From NCBI RefSeq assembly GCF_026651875.1, contig NZ_CP104067.1, forward strand, positions 2,294,001-2,358,000: a stretch of DNA of 64,000 nucleotides, written 5' to 3'. Shown in pieces: positions 9,890 through 19,560 of this stretch; position 1 is the stretch's first letter, and each line of letters begins with the position of its first letter. This DNA comes from Alicyclobacillus fastidiosus. Its GTDB lineage: Bacteria; Bacillota; Bacilli; Alicyclobacillales; Alicyclobacillaceae. The position numbers and the translations under genes were made by a program. Below the pieces are notes generated by a model. It had not been told where the DNA came from. It did no database searches and worked only from the letters and a program-made list of their open reading frames with translations.

Positions 9890-10002
9890 AGCAAATTTAC
9901 ATGTCGTGTGGCGAGGGTATGCAGGGTCAATTAACTAGTTACTTTGATTTGAGTGTTTGTACTGAATGATTTATTGATTTTATAAAACATGGAGGAATTA
10001 TA

Positions 10003-10833
10003 GTGGAAATTCGTTACACTACGAACCCTACTGATTTTAGTCAATATGGAACCAAACGAATTAGAGATGAATTCTTGATTACAAATCTGTTTCAAGTTGG
10101 GAAAGTTCGAACGGTTTATTCCCATAATGATAGGGTTGTTCTAGGAGGTGCTGTCCCAACCACAGAACCTCTTACACTTAAGGCCCATGAGGCTTTAAAA
10201 ACGAGTTATTTCTTGGAGAGACGGGAACTTGGGATTGTTAATATTGGTAATAATGGAGTTGTTAGTGTAGATGGAGAGTCATATGACCTGGATACCGGTA
10301 GCTGTTTGTATGTTGGTCTAGGAAATAAATATATCCAATTCGAAAGTGTCAATGAGGAAGAACCTGCGAAATTTTATATAGTTTCTACAACTGCACATTG
10401 TACTTATCCGACTACAAAAGTGGATATTACCACGGCTCAAGCGTATGAGTTGGGAACCACTGAAGAATCGAATCAGCGAATCTTATATCGGTTTATTCAT
10501 GCCGAAGGCGTCAAGAGCTGCCAGTTAATGCTGGGAATGACGGTTCTTAAGCCGAATAACATGTGGAACACGATGCCTGCTCATACACATGATCGACGCA
10601 TGGAAGCTTATCTCTATTTTGGGTTACCTGAAGACTCAAAGGTATTTCATTTCATGGGCAAACCAGACGAAACCAGACATCTTGTTGTAAGTAATGAAGA
10701 AGCGGTCATCTCTCCAAGCTGGTCCATCCATTCCGGAGTCGGCACACACAACTACACATTTATATGGGCGATGGCGGGTGAGAATTATACGTTTGAAGAT
10801 ATGGATGCAGTAAAAATGGAGGATTTGCGGTAA
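10003..10833 (+). CDS. kduI: 5-keto-4-deoxyuronate isomerase KduI
   Basis: A 276-residue cupin isomerase converting 5-dehydro-4-deoxy-D-glucuronate (the ring-opened product of unsaturated uronic acids) to 3-deoxy-D-glycero-2,5-hexodiulosonate. The N-terminal sequence (RYTTNPTDF) and the metal site HTHDRRMEAYLYF are family hallmarks, and the length is standard. The start is GTG at 10003 after GGAGGA. It overlaps kduD by one base, so the two are co-translated. Its presence shows that the locus handles lyase-derived uronates, in line with the GH88 and heparinase-like genes nearby. Confidence 0.95.
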   Translation: MEIRYTTNPTDFSQYGTKRIRDEFLITNLFQVGKVRTVYSHNDRVVLGGAVPTTEPLTLKAHEALKTSYFLERRELGIVNIGNNGVVSVDGESYDLDTGSCLYVGLGNKYIQFESVNEEEPAKFYIVSTTAHCTYPTTKVDITTAQAYELGTTEESNQRILYRFIHAEGVKSCQLMLGMTVLKPNNMWNTMPAHTHDRRMEAYLYFGLPEDSKVFHFMGKPDETRHLVVSNEEAVISPSWSIHSGVGTHNYTFIWAMAGENYTFEDMDAVKMEDLR

Positions 10834-11609
10834 TGAATGAAGTTCACTGTAATCATCCAAATATTTTTGGACTGCAAGGCAAAGTTGCATTGGTCACCGG
10901 TGTAAGTCGTGGATTAGGGCAAGGTATGGCCATCGGTCTTGCAGAAGCAGGAGCTGATGTGATTGGAATTGGTTTAAACGACATGTCCTATACAGGAAAG
11001 GTGATTTCCCAATATGGTTCCAGGTTTCATGAAATAACAGCTGATTTAACAATGCCCTCCAAGGCAGCAGACGCAGCGAAGCAAGCGATTGATGTGTATG
11101 GACGGGTCGATATTTTGGTGAACAATTCTGGAATCATCCACCGCGCATCTGCGGTTGAATATTCTGACGATGATTGGAATCGTGTTCTTAATGTGAATCT
11201 TCACAGTGCCTTTCAACTGTGTAGAGCTATTGGAGAACATATGATTGCTAGAGGTTCGGGAAAGATTATTAACATTGCGTCCATGCTGTCATTTCAGGGA
11301 GGACTCAATGTAGCCGCTTATACGGCCAGCAAGCATGCGATTGCAGGACTCACAAAGTCTCTTGCCAATGAGTGGGGGCAATTCGGGATTTGTGTAAACG
11401 CCATAGCGCCAGGCTATATGGCCACAGACAACACGCTTCCTTTACGCAATAACTCGGTACGAGCCGATGCGATTTTGTCTAGAATCCCAAAACATCGTTG
11501 GGGGACACCTGACGACTTAAAAGGTCCAGTGATTTTTTTATCGTCAGATTTATCAGATTATGTGAATGGTCACGTACTATGTGTGGACGGGGGCTGGATG
11601 AGCTCGTAA
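10833..11609 (+). CDS. kduD: 2-dehydro-3-deoxy-D-gluconate 5-dehydrogenase KduD
   Basis: A 258-residue short-chain dehydrogenase that reduces 3-deoxy-D-glycero-2,5-hexodiulosonate to 2-keto-3-deoxygluconate, the step after KduI. The NAD site is TGVSRGLGQG, and the catalytic Ser150, Tyr163 and Lys167 (YTASK) are in place. The ATG overlaps the kduI stop in a TAATGA junction. KDG kinase and aldolase are not in the window, so the end of the route must be encoded elsewhere. Confidence 0.93.
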   Translation: MNEVHCNHPNIFGLQGKVALVTGVSRGLGQGMAIGLAEAGADVIGIGLNDMSYTGKVISQYGSRFHEITADLTMPSKAADAAKQAIDVYGRVDILVNNSGIIHRASAVEYSDDDWNRVLNVNLHSAFQLCRAIGEHMIARGSGKIINIASMLSFQGGLNVAAYTASKHAIAGLTKSLANEWGQFGICVNAIAPGYMATDNTLPLRNNSVRADAILSRIPKHRWGTPDDLKGPVIFLSSDLSDYVNGHVLCVDGGWMSS

Positions 11610-11770
11610 GGAATTGGTGATTGAGTTGTCCTTACGAAAAGCTCAATGATTATTATTGCTAAGCTTGGGTGAACGAATGTCGCTTAGAGAAAGGCGATAG
11701 ATTGAGATTAGCGTAAAAATGGACGTAAGGTTTATTAGTTTTCTAAAGAAGCGATTGTGGGACCACCACA

Positions 11771-12934
11771 ATGGTACTCATTATGATAGGGATGAACGAA
11801 GTGGCAGAATGGATACAAGAGGCATTTGAATTTATCACAGAAAAGTCAAAGCGAAACGTAAAGGTTATTGGTAGTCAATTTCCACATGCTAGTATGGACA
11901 AAAAATATCAATTAGAACCCGCTTCTTGGTGGACAGCTGGTTTTTGGCCTGGAGTTTTATGGAATTTATATGCGCAGACGCAAGAGGATTCATTTCTTAA
12001 GACGGCTCGGGCATGTGAAGACAAGATGGCTGTTCTGCTGTCGGATGTCGAAACACTAGACCACGATATTGGCTTTATGTGGACATTAACAAGTGTGGCA
12101 GATTATAAAATTACTGGTTCGAAAACAGCCCGGCAAACAGCACTGCTAGCTGCTAACTTGTTAGCAGCTCGCTATAACATTGCAGGCAACTTTATACGTG
12201 CTTGGAATCCCTGGTACGAGGGTGACAAGAACTGCGGGATAGCGATTATCGATTGCATGATGAACCTGCCCTTATTGTATTGGGCTAGCGAAGAGACAAG
12301 AGACCCACGGTTTAAACACATTGCTGTTCAGCATGCGACGATGACTGAGCGAGAATTTATTAGACAAGATGGATCTGTTTTTCATATGGTGAACTTCGAC
12401 CCTGAGACTGGAGACGTTATTGAAAAGTTGGGTGGCCAAGGTTTTAGTAACGAGAGTTCATGGGCAAGAGGTGGGGCATGGGCAATTTACGGAATGGCTT
12501 TAACTTATAAATTTACGAGAAATACAATTTTTATAAATGCAGCTAAAAATACTACGAAGTATTTTTTGGACCAACTGAAAGATGCTCCATATCCAGTGTG
12601 GGATTTTAAAGTACCTGATAACACATCGAACACGCGTTACGATTATCCTGATTCGTCGGCAGCTGCTATAGCCGCCTGTGGCTTGTTATGTCTAGCAGAT
12701 ATTGTAGAAGACGTACCCAGTGCTCAAGACTACAAGTTTCAAGCCGAGAGTATATTAAAGAGACTCTATTACACATGTGGAACACGAGATGATCAAGAGG
12801 AACAGGGACTGTTAAGACATGGTACAGGGCATTTTCCTGAACAAAAAAATCTTGATGTTCCATTAATTTATGGGGATTACTTTTTTGTAGAAGGTATTAC
12901 TAGATTGATGGGACAATCTATTTCTTTTTGGTGA
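11771..12934 (+). CDS. GH88 unsaturated glucuronyl hydrolase
   Basis: A 387-residue (alpha/alpha)6-barrel enzyme of family GH88. It hydrates the 4,5 double bond of an unsaturated uronic acid at the end of an oligosaccharide and so releases 5-keto-4-deoxyuronate, the KduI substrate. The two family aspartates are visible: Asp99 in HDIGFM and Asp161 in AIIDCMMN, with spacing close to that of Bacillus UGL. SSWARGGAWAIYG is also typical. No signal peptide, so it works on imported oligosaccharides. ATG 11771 is the longest start; ATG 11792 is possible. GH105 is the main alternative family but the HDIGFM motif favours GH88. Confidence 0.9.
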   Translation: MVLIMIGMNEVAEWIQEAFEFITEKSKRNVKVIGSQFPHASMDKKYQLEPASWWTAGFWPGVLWNLYAQTQEDSFLKTARACEDKMAVLLSDVETLDHDIGFMWTLTSVADYKITGSKTARQTALLAANLLAARYNIAGNFIRAWNPWYEGDKNCGIAIIDCMMNLPLLYWASEETRDPRFKHIAVQHATMTEREFIRQDGSVFHMVNFDPETGDVIEKLGGQGFSNESSWARGGAWAIYGMALTYKFTRNTIFINAAKNTTKYFLDQLKDAPYPVWDFKVPDNTSNTRYDYPDSSAAAIAACGLLCLADIVEDVPSAQDYKFQAESILKRLYYTCGTRDDQEEQGLLRHGTGHFPEQKNLDVPLIYGDYFFVEGITRLMGQSISFW

Positions 12935-12953
12935 ACCCCAGGGAGCGTTTAGT

Positions 12954-14759
12954 ATGCGTAAATATCCACCATCAGATAAGAGAATGTTATGTAACAAATT
13001 AGCTGAGATTTTGGAACCGTTCATTGCTCATTTAGGTCAAATTGAAACAGGTCAGTATGATCTAACGGGTGGAGGAACTGTTTACGATGCGTCAATCGGA
13101 CGTGCTGAAACTTTTTTACGGTTATTGTGGGGAGTGGGGCCCTATACTTTGAGTGAACCTGAAAACCCGCATGTGTTGTCGTTTGTTAAAGGAATCCTTA
13201 ATGGGACAAACCCACAAAGTGATTACTATTGGGGTGAACTTACTGATTTCGACCAACGGATGGTTGAAATGGCGTCTTTGGCAACCGCTTTATTATTGAA
13301 CCCAATGAGATTTTGGGAACCCCTAACGGAGAATGAGAAGCATAATCTGGCACGATGGTTACTGCAAATTAATGATTATGACATGCCTCAAACAAATTGG
13401 TTGTTTTTTAGAGTGTTGGTCAACATTGCGCTTAAACAATGTAACTGTGAATGGTCACCGGATAAACTAAATGACGCGTTAAATCGGTTGGATGGTTATT
13501 ATTTGAGCAACGGTTGGTACTACGATGGTTATGAGAATCAAATTGACTATTACATTCCCATGGCGTTTCATTATTATGCTTTAATCTATGTGAAATTTAT
13601 GCAGGATGAGGACCCTCAACGCTGTCATAAATTCAAACAACGTGCAATCGAATTTGCACATCAATTTAAACAGTGGTTCTCAGCAACGGGTGCAGCTGTT
13701 CCTTATGGACGTAGCTTAACCTATCGTTTTTCCCAAGTAGCTTTCTTTTCAGCACTTGTATTTGCAGACGTTGAAGCGCTACCTTGGGGAGAAATAAAGA
13801 GTATTATATATGACCATTTAAGATATTGGGAACAACAAGATATTTATTCTGATGCCGGATTTTTAACTGTTGGTTATGCCTATCCCAATTTGATCATGGC
13901 AGAGGGTTATAACGGTCCAGGTTCACCATATTGGGCACTTAAAACATTCCTGTTATTAGCTGTTGATGATGAGCATCAATTTTGGAAAGCTGATAGAACA
14001 TCTCCGACTTTTTCGTCTAAAAATCTACAGGTTGAGCCGCGCATGTTGATATGTCATAGTGCAACGGGAAATGAGGTACAAGTTTTTACGGCGGGCCAAC
14101 ATTCACATGAACACGCGCACGCAAAGGAAAAATACGAGAAATTTGTTTATTCTACGACGTTCGGGTTTAGTGTTCCGAAAAGTAATATTACCTTAAAACA
14201 AGGGGCATTTGATAACTGCTTAGCTATTGCAGAGCCTGGGCTTCCTTATGAAACAGCCTATGGGCTTGAGGACTATCAGTTGACAGATGACTATGTTAAG
14301 CGAATATGGAAACCACGGCGGGATGTGGTAATCACTAGTTGGATCATTCCGCTACTTCCATGGCATATACGCATCCATCGTATCAAGACTGCCCGGAGGA
14401 TGAACCTTGCCGATGGAGGTTTTTCATTACCAAAGTTCGGATATCAGGACCTTCAGCTTGAACATCAGGTCCTAGCCATGAATCATGGTCTTGTATCAGG
14501 GGTATTGGACTATACGCAACGAGATCAAATTCTACTAGTGGATGCAGAGCCGAATACGAATTTATTGTTTAGAAAAACGATTATTCCGACCTTAGTACAA
14601 TGCGTCATACCAGGAGAACATGTTATTGTTCATGGAATCATAGGCGATCATTGTACGCAGGGTCCCAACCTTACGTCTAATCCTCCTGATGTTTGCGTCC
14701 TAAAGAATATGGTTGTTGTTAATACGCCGGATTGGTCAGTAGAGGTTCCTTTAGAATGA
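12954..14759 (+). CDS. DUF2264 domain protein
   Basis: A 601-residue protein of the DUF2264 family. The N-terminal two thirds look like an (alpha/alpha) toroid as in uronate lyases and hydrolases (WLLQINDYDMPQTNW, GWYYDGYENQIDYYIPMAFH), and the rest is probably a beta-rich domain. The histidine-rich stretch HSHEHAHAKEKYEKF in the second half could hold active-site or metal residues. No signal peptide is seen, so it is probably cytoplasmic. DUF2264 genes often sit in uronic-acid and rhamnogalacturonan loci; here it follows GH88 by 19 bases. A lyase or hydrolase role on glucuronate-tipped side chains is a guess. GGGAG precedes the ATG. Confidence 0.85.
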   Translation: MRKYPPSDKRMLCNKLAEILEPFIAHLGQIETGQYDLTGGGTVYDASIGRAETFLRLLWGVGPYTLSEPENPHVLSFVKGILNGTNPQSDYYWGELTDFDQRMVEMASLATALLLNPMRFWEPLTENEKHNLARWLLQINDYDMPQTNWLFFRVLVNIALKQCNCEWSPDKLNDALNRLDGYYLSNGWYYDGYENQIDYYIPMAFHYYALIYVKFMQDEDPQRCHKFKQRAIEFAHQFKQWFSATGAAVPYGRSLTYRFSQVAFFSALVFADVEALPWGEIKSIIYDHLRYWEQQDIYSDAGFLTVGYAYPNLIMAEGYNGPGSPYWALKTFLLLAVDDEHQFWKADRTSPTFSSKNLQVEPRMLICHSATGNEVQVFTAGQHSHEHAHAKEKYEKFVYSTTFGFSVPKSNITLKQGAFDNCLAIAEPGLPYETAYGLEDYQLTDDYVKRIWKPRRDVVITSWIIPLLPWHIRIHRIKTARRMNLADGGFSLPKFGYQDLQLEHQVLAMNHGLVSGVLDYTQRDQILLVDAEPNTNLLFRKTIIPTLVQCVIPGEHVIVHGIIGDHCTQGPNLTSNPPDVCVLKNMVVVNTPDWSVEVPLE

Positions 14760-14852
14760 GGAGGGTTGTTGCCTCTCCCTCTATTTCTTGCGAAAACGGA
14801 AGGAGTTAGAGGGCGTCCTTCGTTAACCGCGATGAACTTTTTACGTATGTTG

Positions 14853-14882
14853 TTGACAGATTATTTTATGAATTATTATAAT
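14853..14882 (+). promoter_or_regulatory. Consensus sigma-A promoter for glycosidase operon
   Basis: TTGACA (14853-14858), 18-base spacer and TATAAT (14877-14882), both boxes perfect. It should drive the GH35-GH30-GH51 and later genes. The operator copy begins 17 bases downstream. Confidence 0.75.
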
Positions 14883-14899
14883 TACTGCAATCGGTTTCA

Positions 14900-14913
14900 T
14901 GAAATGGGTTGCA
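14900..14913 (-). promoter_or_regulatory. Fourth operator copy
   Basis: TGAAATGGGTTGCA is the reverse complement of the operator at 4274 with one mismatch (13 of 14). It overlaps the palindrome TTTCATGAAA (14895-14904). Its position just after a consensus promoter mirrors that of the importer operon and suggests one regulator controls both units. Confidence 0.7.
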
Positions 14914-15409
14914 TTAAATTTACACCTTTAATGCAGAAGTGAGAGGGGTGTTGTACGAAATGGGAGTCAGTCACGAGCACTGAAGGCACCAATTGATGAA
15001 TATGTATGTCTAGGAAATCTACATTATACATTATTTGCCTAAACGTATACATATTTGATGAGAAGGGTTTTGATGTGGCCAACTAGACCCAAATTAAATC
15101 GGTAAGTTCTACATTCTGAATTACATTGTCAATTTGTGTGCATATCGTACTGCCCTTGATAAGTTGTGCTTAGTATGATGATTTTTTGCGTTTGATTATA
15201 ACTGTGGATCACATTTGTAGGAGCCTTATCCGCTTGGGAATTATCCAAATTTTCAATTGTATTTAGCGAATGAAATCGGGTATCCGTAATTCATATTGAG
15301 TGTTACTTCAATTTTCGATTCTTCAGGTGGCGCATCTATGAAAGTACAACACATTGCCGGAATAACTATGAATCTATTCATTTTATACCAGTGAAAAGAG
15401 GGAATAACA

Positions 15410-17905
15410 TTGCGTCGAATATCTGAGGATGTTCTTTTTGTTAGTTCATTATTTTACTTCCGATTGCCGAAACATTCATGGTTAGATCGATTACAGAAGG
15501 TGAAAGCTGCCGGCTATAACGCTATAGACGTATATATTCCATGGAATTTCCACGAACCGATACGTGGGCAATACAGATTTACCGATGAGGCGGATATTGA
15601 GACATTTTTAGACTTAGCAGCTGAAACTGAGCTGCGGGTCATTGCGAGGCCTGGTCCTTATATATGTTCTGAGTGGGATGGCGGCGCTATTCCTGCTTGG
15701 CTTTATAACAATGATCAATTGCAACTGCGGCAAAATGATGCCCTGTGGTTGGCTGAGGTGAAGCGCTGGTATGACATCATATTACCTAAATTGTTGCCTT
15801 ACCAGCTGACGAAGGGTGGACCAGTTATTGCGCTTCAGGTTGAAAATGAACTGGACTTTTATCCTTGTCGTGATGTAAAAGGTTACATCGAGGCACTTTT
15901 CGATATGGTGCGAAAATCTGGATTTGACATTCCTATCACGGCCTGCATAGGACAGGGGGATATACTTGGGGCAACGGGAGAGAGCGACCGAGTCATTCCT
16001 ATGGCAAATATTTACCCATCAAAATTCGATGATCCGAATCTGGAAAGTTTACTCGAGCAATACACGGAATATGCTCGGTCACACGATTTCGTACCCATGA
16101 CGATGGAAACAAACAGAGATATTCTAACACTTAGTCGTCTCGTTGCGTCTGGATTTCAAGCAATGTCACCATATCTCATGACGTCCGGGGTTCACATTGG
16201 CCCATGGAATGGTATTAATAATTGGGGAGCCTATCCGTCTTACATTACTACGGACTATGATTTTGGTGGGATGATTTCAGCAGACGGTACGCTTCGTGAG
16301 TCTTTTTATGAGAACCGAATTTTGACAAGTATAGTGAAATCCTTAGAAGAAATATTCGTCTCTGGTTCGGCGCATACCCTAAGTATTGAGAAACAACCTG
16401 ATGCGGCACCATCATTGATGTATCGACAGGTGACTGCTCCACAAGGTTCGGTTACGTTCGCGTTTAATCTATCAGACGCACCTGTTGAAGAGCACGTAGA
16501 GATTGACGGGTATCAATGTTCACTGGTTGTGCCTGCAAAAATGTATACCACGGTTGCCACACAAGTTTTCCTGGGACAGGCTGATCACAAGTACAGATTT
16601 TCGACATCTGGTAATGTCATTCGCTATAAGCAGGATGACGACAACACATACACGATTGGACTAACAAGTTTTTCTGATATTGTGGATTTTACGATTCACA
16701 CTGATACGACATTGCAGGGACTGGTAGGAGACGTTGAAGTGGACTCGTGTCCAGGAGCTATTTCGTTTCGTATGAGTCTTGAATTTGGCATGAGCATCCT
16801 GACATTTTCGGATGGGACAAAAATCAAACTTGTTACCGCTCCGATGAAAGATGCAGGGCGATTATGGGACATCCAGAACGGGGGCCTCTTGCTCGGTCCT
16901 CGTTATGTGAAACAGAACAACTCCGCGAATGAACATCAAGTTTCTTTACAAGTCGATGTAGATCAAAACGAGGTTTTTTTACTCATGGACACCGGTGACA
17001 TTCAACAGCTAGAGCTAACAGCCGGTTGTGGAAATGAGATTCATGAATCTATAACTCTAGAGTTTCGTGAACATGAATCCTTGAGAATGATTCTTGAACA
17101 GGAAAGCGCTCTGAGCACCAAGAACCCCATCTCGATGGAGGAAGCAAATATCCTCGCAGGTCGTGCAATGTACCAATCTACTATAAAAAGGGAATTAAAT
17201 GGTATAAAAGTATCCGGTGCTGCTGATTTGGTGTGGGTATTCGTGAACGGTGATTTTCAAGGTTGCTACGCGCCTGGAGGGAATGGATTCGAATGTTCAT
17301 TCGGAAAATCATTTCGGGGTGAAAACGAACTGACTATCGTAACTGAGTCATGGGGGCACACCAACTTTCATGATACTCATGCACCATCGCTCCGAACGGG
17401 TGCACGTAAAGGCATTCTTGGTACTGTGAGCACACTACCACTTGGCGAACCTATTACTGGATGGGTTACTTCGACTGTAAAAAAAGAAACGGGATCCAGT
17501 ATTCAAATCTCGGATAGCGAATCGTGGCCGATTCTCTGTTCACGTGGAAATGGGAAACGTATCAGAGGGGAAATAAAGTTGTCTAGTGCAGACTGTCGAG
17601 ATATTTACTTGAAGTTGACAGGTGAAAATGGGCGTGCTGACGTCTATCTAAATGGTGTCGATATTGGTCGAGCATGGTTTGGACCTCATTTAAATCCTCG
17701 ATTGGTTGGTGGTCGCGCCAATCGGTTGTGGTTGAGACCTGATTTGCTAAATGAGGATGGTACAGGGGAAATTCTTATTGATTTTATCTCCACAGATGAT
17801 GGAATTATCCATCATCCAACCTTGGAGAGGGAAGATCAGCTAACGAAAACCAGAGACATTCCGCTCGTTTTGACGTCAGATGGCGTTTCAGTCGTGTCTC
17901 ACTAA
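15410..17905 (+). CDS. GH35 beta-galactosidase
   Basis: An 831-residue GH35 enzyme. The N-terminal barrel has the family block IPWNFHEP, RPGPYICSEWDGGAIPAWL and the acid/base Glu147 in QVENELDF; the likely nucleophile is Glu233 in MTMETN. The region after about residue 400 is beta-rich and ends in jelly-roll (galactose-binding-like) domains such as GENGRADVYLNGVDIGRAWF. No signal peptide, so it acts in the cytoplasm on beta-linked galactosides. The start is TTG at 15410 with GAGGG 7 bases before. GH35 enzymes often prefer beta-1,3- or 1,6-galactosyl linkages of arabinogalactan, which suits the locus. First gene after the promoter at 14853. Confidence 0.92.
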   Translation: MRRISEDVLFVSSLFYFRLPKHSWLDRLQKVKAAGYNAIDVYIPWNFHEPIRGQYRFTDEADIETFLDLAAETELRVIARPGPYICSEWDGGAIPAWLYNNDQLQLRQNDALWLAEVKRWYDIILPKLLPYQLTKGGPVIALQVENELDFYPCRDVKGYIEALFDMVRKSGFDIPITACIGQGDILGATGESDRVIPMANIYPSKFDDPNLESLLEQYTEYARSHDFVPMTMETNRDILTLSRLVASGFQAMSPYLMTSGVHIGPWNGINNWGAYPSYITTDYDFGGMISADGTLRESFYENRILTSIVKSLEEIFVSGSAHTLSIEKQPDAAPSLMYRQVTAPQGSVTFAFNLSDAPVEEHVEIDGYQCSLVVPAKMYTTVATQVFLGQADHKYRFSTSGNVIRYKQDDDNTYTIGLTSFSDIVDFTIHTDTTLQGLVGDVEVDSCPGAISFRMSLEFGMSILTFSDGTKIKLVTAPMKDAGRLWDIQNGGLLLGPRYVKQNNSANEHQVSLQVDVDQNEVFLLMDTGDIQQLELTAGCGNEIHESITLEFREHESLRMILEQESALSTKNPISMEEANILAGRAMYQSTIKRELNGIKVSGAADLVWVFVNGDFQGCYAPGGNGFECSFGKSFRGENELTIVTESWGHTNFHDTHAPSLRTGARKGILGTVSTLPLGEPITGWVTSTVKKETGSSIQISDSESWPILCSRGNGKRIRGEIKLSSADCRDIYLKLTGENGRADVYLNGVDIGRAWFGPHLNPRLVGGRANRLWLRPDLLNEDGTGEILIDFISTDDGIIHHPTLEREDQLTKTRDIPLVLTSDGVSVVSH

Positions 17906-17934
17906 GTGCCGATCTTTTAAATGGGGGAAGAGAC

Positions 17935-19374
17935 ATGAGTATGCGACTCCGAGTCCCCGCCTTGATCCTATCAATGTCTGCACTGCTCGCGGGATGTAGT
18001 ACAGATACACAACATACATCGAATAGTCTTTCTGCAAATGCAACGCTTGCTCCTGGGGGAGACAGTAATGTCGTCACCGTAAATCCATCTATTCATGGTG
18101 GCACTTGGCAAGGGTGGGGTACCTCCCTTGCCTGGTTTGCTTATGTCATCGGTGGTGCTCCAAATGGGGTGCGGAATCATATTGCCGATTTGTTATTTAG
18201 TCAGCAGAAAGGTCTTGGATTAAACGTATTAAGGTACAACATCGGTGGTGGCGAAAATCCAAACCTTCATTTTCTGCAGCCTCGCGCTAAGATTCCCGGA
18301 TATGAACCAACAGAGGGTAATTACAACTGGACTGCGGATGCATCCCAACGTTGGATGCTACAAGCAGCAAAAAAGCGAGGAGCAAACGTTTTTGAGGCGT
18401 TCTCGAATTCACCTCCATACTGGATGACAAAGAGTGATAGTGTTACTGGGGCTAAAGGGGGAGGGGATAATCTTAGACCTCAAGATTACAAAGCGTTTGC
18501 ATCGTACCTGGCCCAAGTGCTTAAGCACTTCAGGAACGATTGGGGAATTAATTTTACGACTGTGGAGCCATTCAACGAACCAGTTTCGAATTGGTGGAAC
18601 TATGGTGGGACCCAAGAAGGTGATCATTTTGACAATGCTAGTCAAGCCGCCTTTATTCCCATTTTATATAAAGCACTAAAATCCCAGGGACTTACTACAG
18701 GAATTGCAGCACCAGATGATAATAGTATTGACGAAACATTGAACAGTTGGGATTCGTATTCTGACAATGTAAAAAATGATATCTCCCAAATCAACACGCA
18801 CAGCTACAACGGTAGTGAACGGGTAGAACTGAACAATGCCTCTAAAAAGGAAGGTAAGCACCTTTGGATGAGCGAGTACGGTGATGGCGACGCGACTGGA
18901 ATGACGATGTCGACCCAAATTATCGCCGATATTAAGCAGATGCAACCAACGGCGTGGGTTTACTGGCAGGCTGTCGACGGACCGGGGTGGGGAATGTTGC
19001 AAATGAACGTAAACCACCCTGGTGATTGGACTTTCGTAAAAACTGAAAAATATTACGTGATGGAAAATTACAGTAAGTTTATCCGTCCAGGTTATCAGTT
19101 TGTGGATATCAACCTCCCCAACGCTGTGGCTGCCTATAATGCGTCAAATCGGAGGCTTGTCATTGTCACGACAAACGCATCATCTAATAATGAGTCGTTT
19201 ACGTATGAATTGGATAAGTTCAATAAGACACCCACCGATGTTGAGGTTTATCGTACATCGGAGGAGGAGCATTTGAGGGAGTTAAAGCCTATCACAGTAA
19301 GAGATAAAGAATTTGAAGCCATAGCTAAGGCCAATTCGGTAACCACATATGTGATTACAAATATCAGGAATTAA
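17935..19374 (+). CDS. GH30 endo-beta-1,6-galactanase-like lipoprotein
   Basis: A 479-residue surface lipoprotein: the N-terminus is a signal peptide with lipobox LLAGC (Cys21). The catalytic barrel shows WQGWGTSLAWFA, the acid/base Glu215 in EPFNEP and the nucleophile Glu314 in WMSEYGDGD, followed by a small beta domain. The WQGWGTSLAWFA block is characteristic of GH30 enzymes of the endo-beta-1,6-galactanase group. This would cut the beta-1,6-galactan side chains of type II arabinogalactan at the cell surface. Subfamily assignment is from recognition of motifs, not alignment; another GH30 specificity is possible. It follows the GH35 gene by 29 bases with GGGGGAAG before the start, so it is in the same operon. 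Confidence 0.87.
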   Translation: MSMRLRVPALILSMSALLAGCSTDTQHTSNSLSANATLAPGGDSNVVTVNPSIHGGTWQGWGTSLAWFAYVIGGAPNGVRNHIADLLFSQQKGLGLNVLRYNIGGGENPNLHFLQPRAKIPGYEPTEGNYNWTADASQRWMLQAAKKRGANVFEAFSNSPPYWMTKSDSVTGAKGGGDNLRPQDYKAFASYLAQVLKHFRNDWGINFTTVEPFNEPVSNWWNYGGTQEGDHFDNASQAAFIPILYKALKSQGLTTGIAAPDDNSIDETLNSWDSYSDNVKNDISQINTHSYNGSERVELNNASKKEGKHLWMSEYGDGDATGMTMSTQIIADIKQMQPTAWVYWQAVDGPGWGMLQMNVNHPGDWTFVKTEKYYVMENYSKFIRPGYQFVDINLPNAVAAYNASNRRLVIVTTNASSNNESFTYELDKFNKTPTDVEVYRTSEEEHLRELKPITVRDKEFEAIAKANSVTTYVITNIRN

Positions 19375-19560
19375 TTAGAGCAGAAAGTGGAGAGTTGCTT
19401 AATTGTTTGTAAATAACTAAAAGTTAATTAGTTGGAATGAAGTAGAAGTTTGAGGAATGAGTCCGTTGTATAAATTGTAATTAAATTAAATTATTTAAAA
19501 ATAATAACTAGCAGAAATCTTTTAATGACCAAATACCTGTGCGAGGAAGGGCGAACTCAC

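Larger units (their letters stand above)
14760..15409 (+). other. 650-bp regulatory intergenic region
   Basis: No convincing gene is seen. The region holds a strong promoter (14853-14882) and one operator (14900-14913), then about 490 bases of AT-rich leader before the GH35 start. Short frames here lack ribosome sites and family features. The long leader leaves room for further control or a small RNA, but I see no riboswitch consensus. Confidence 0.6.

Noticed and set aside
11629..11660. Terminator hairpin after kduD
   Set aside because: Only a 6-bp imperfect stem (ATTGAG and CTCAAT) with long loop and no T-run.
14897..15082. Small minus-strand gene in the promoter gap
   Set aside because: No ribosome site or recognisable motif; overlaps the operator region.
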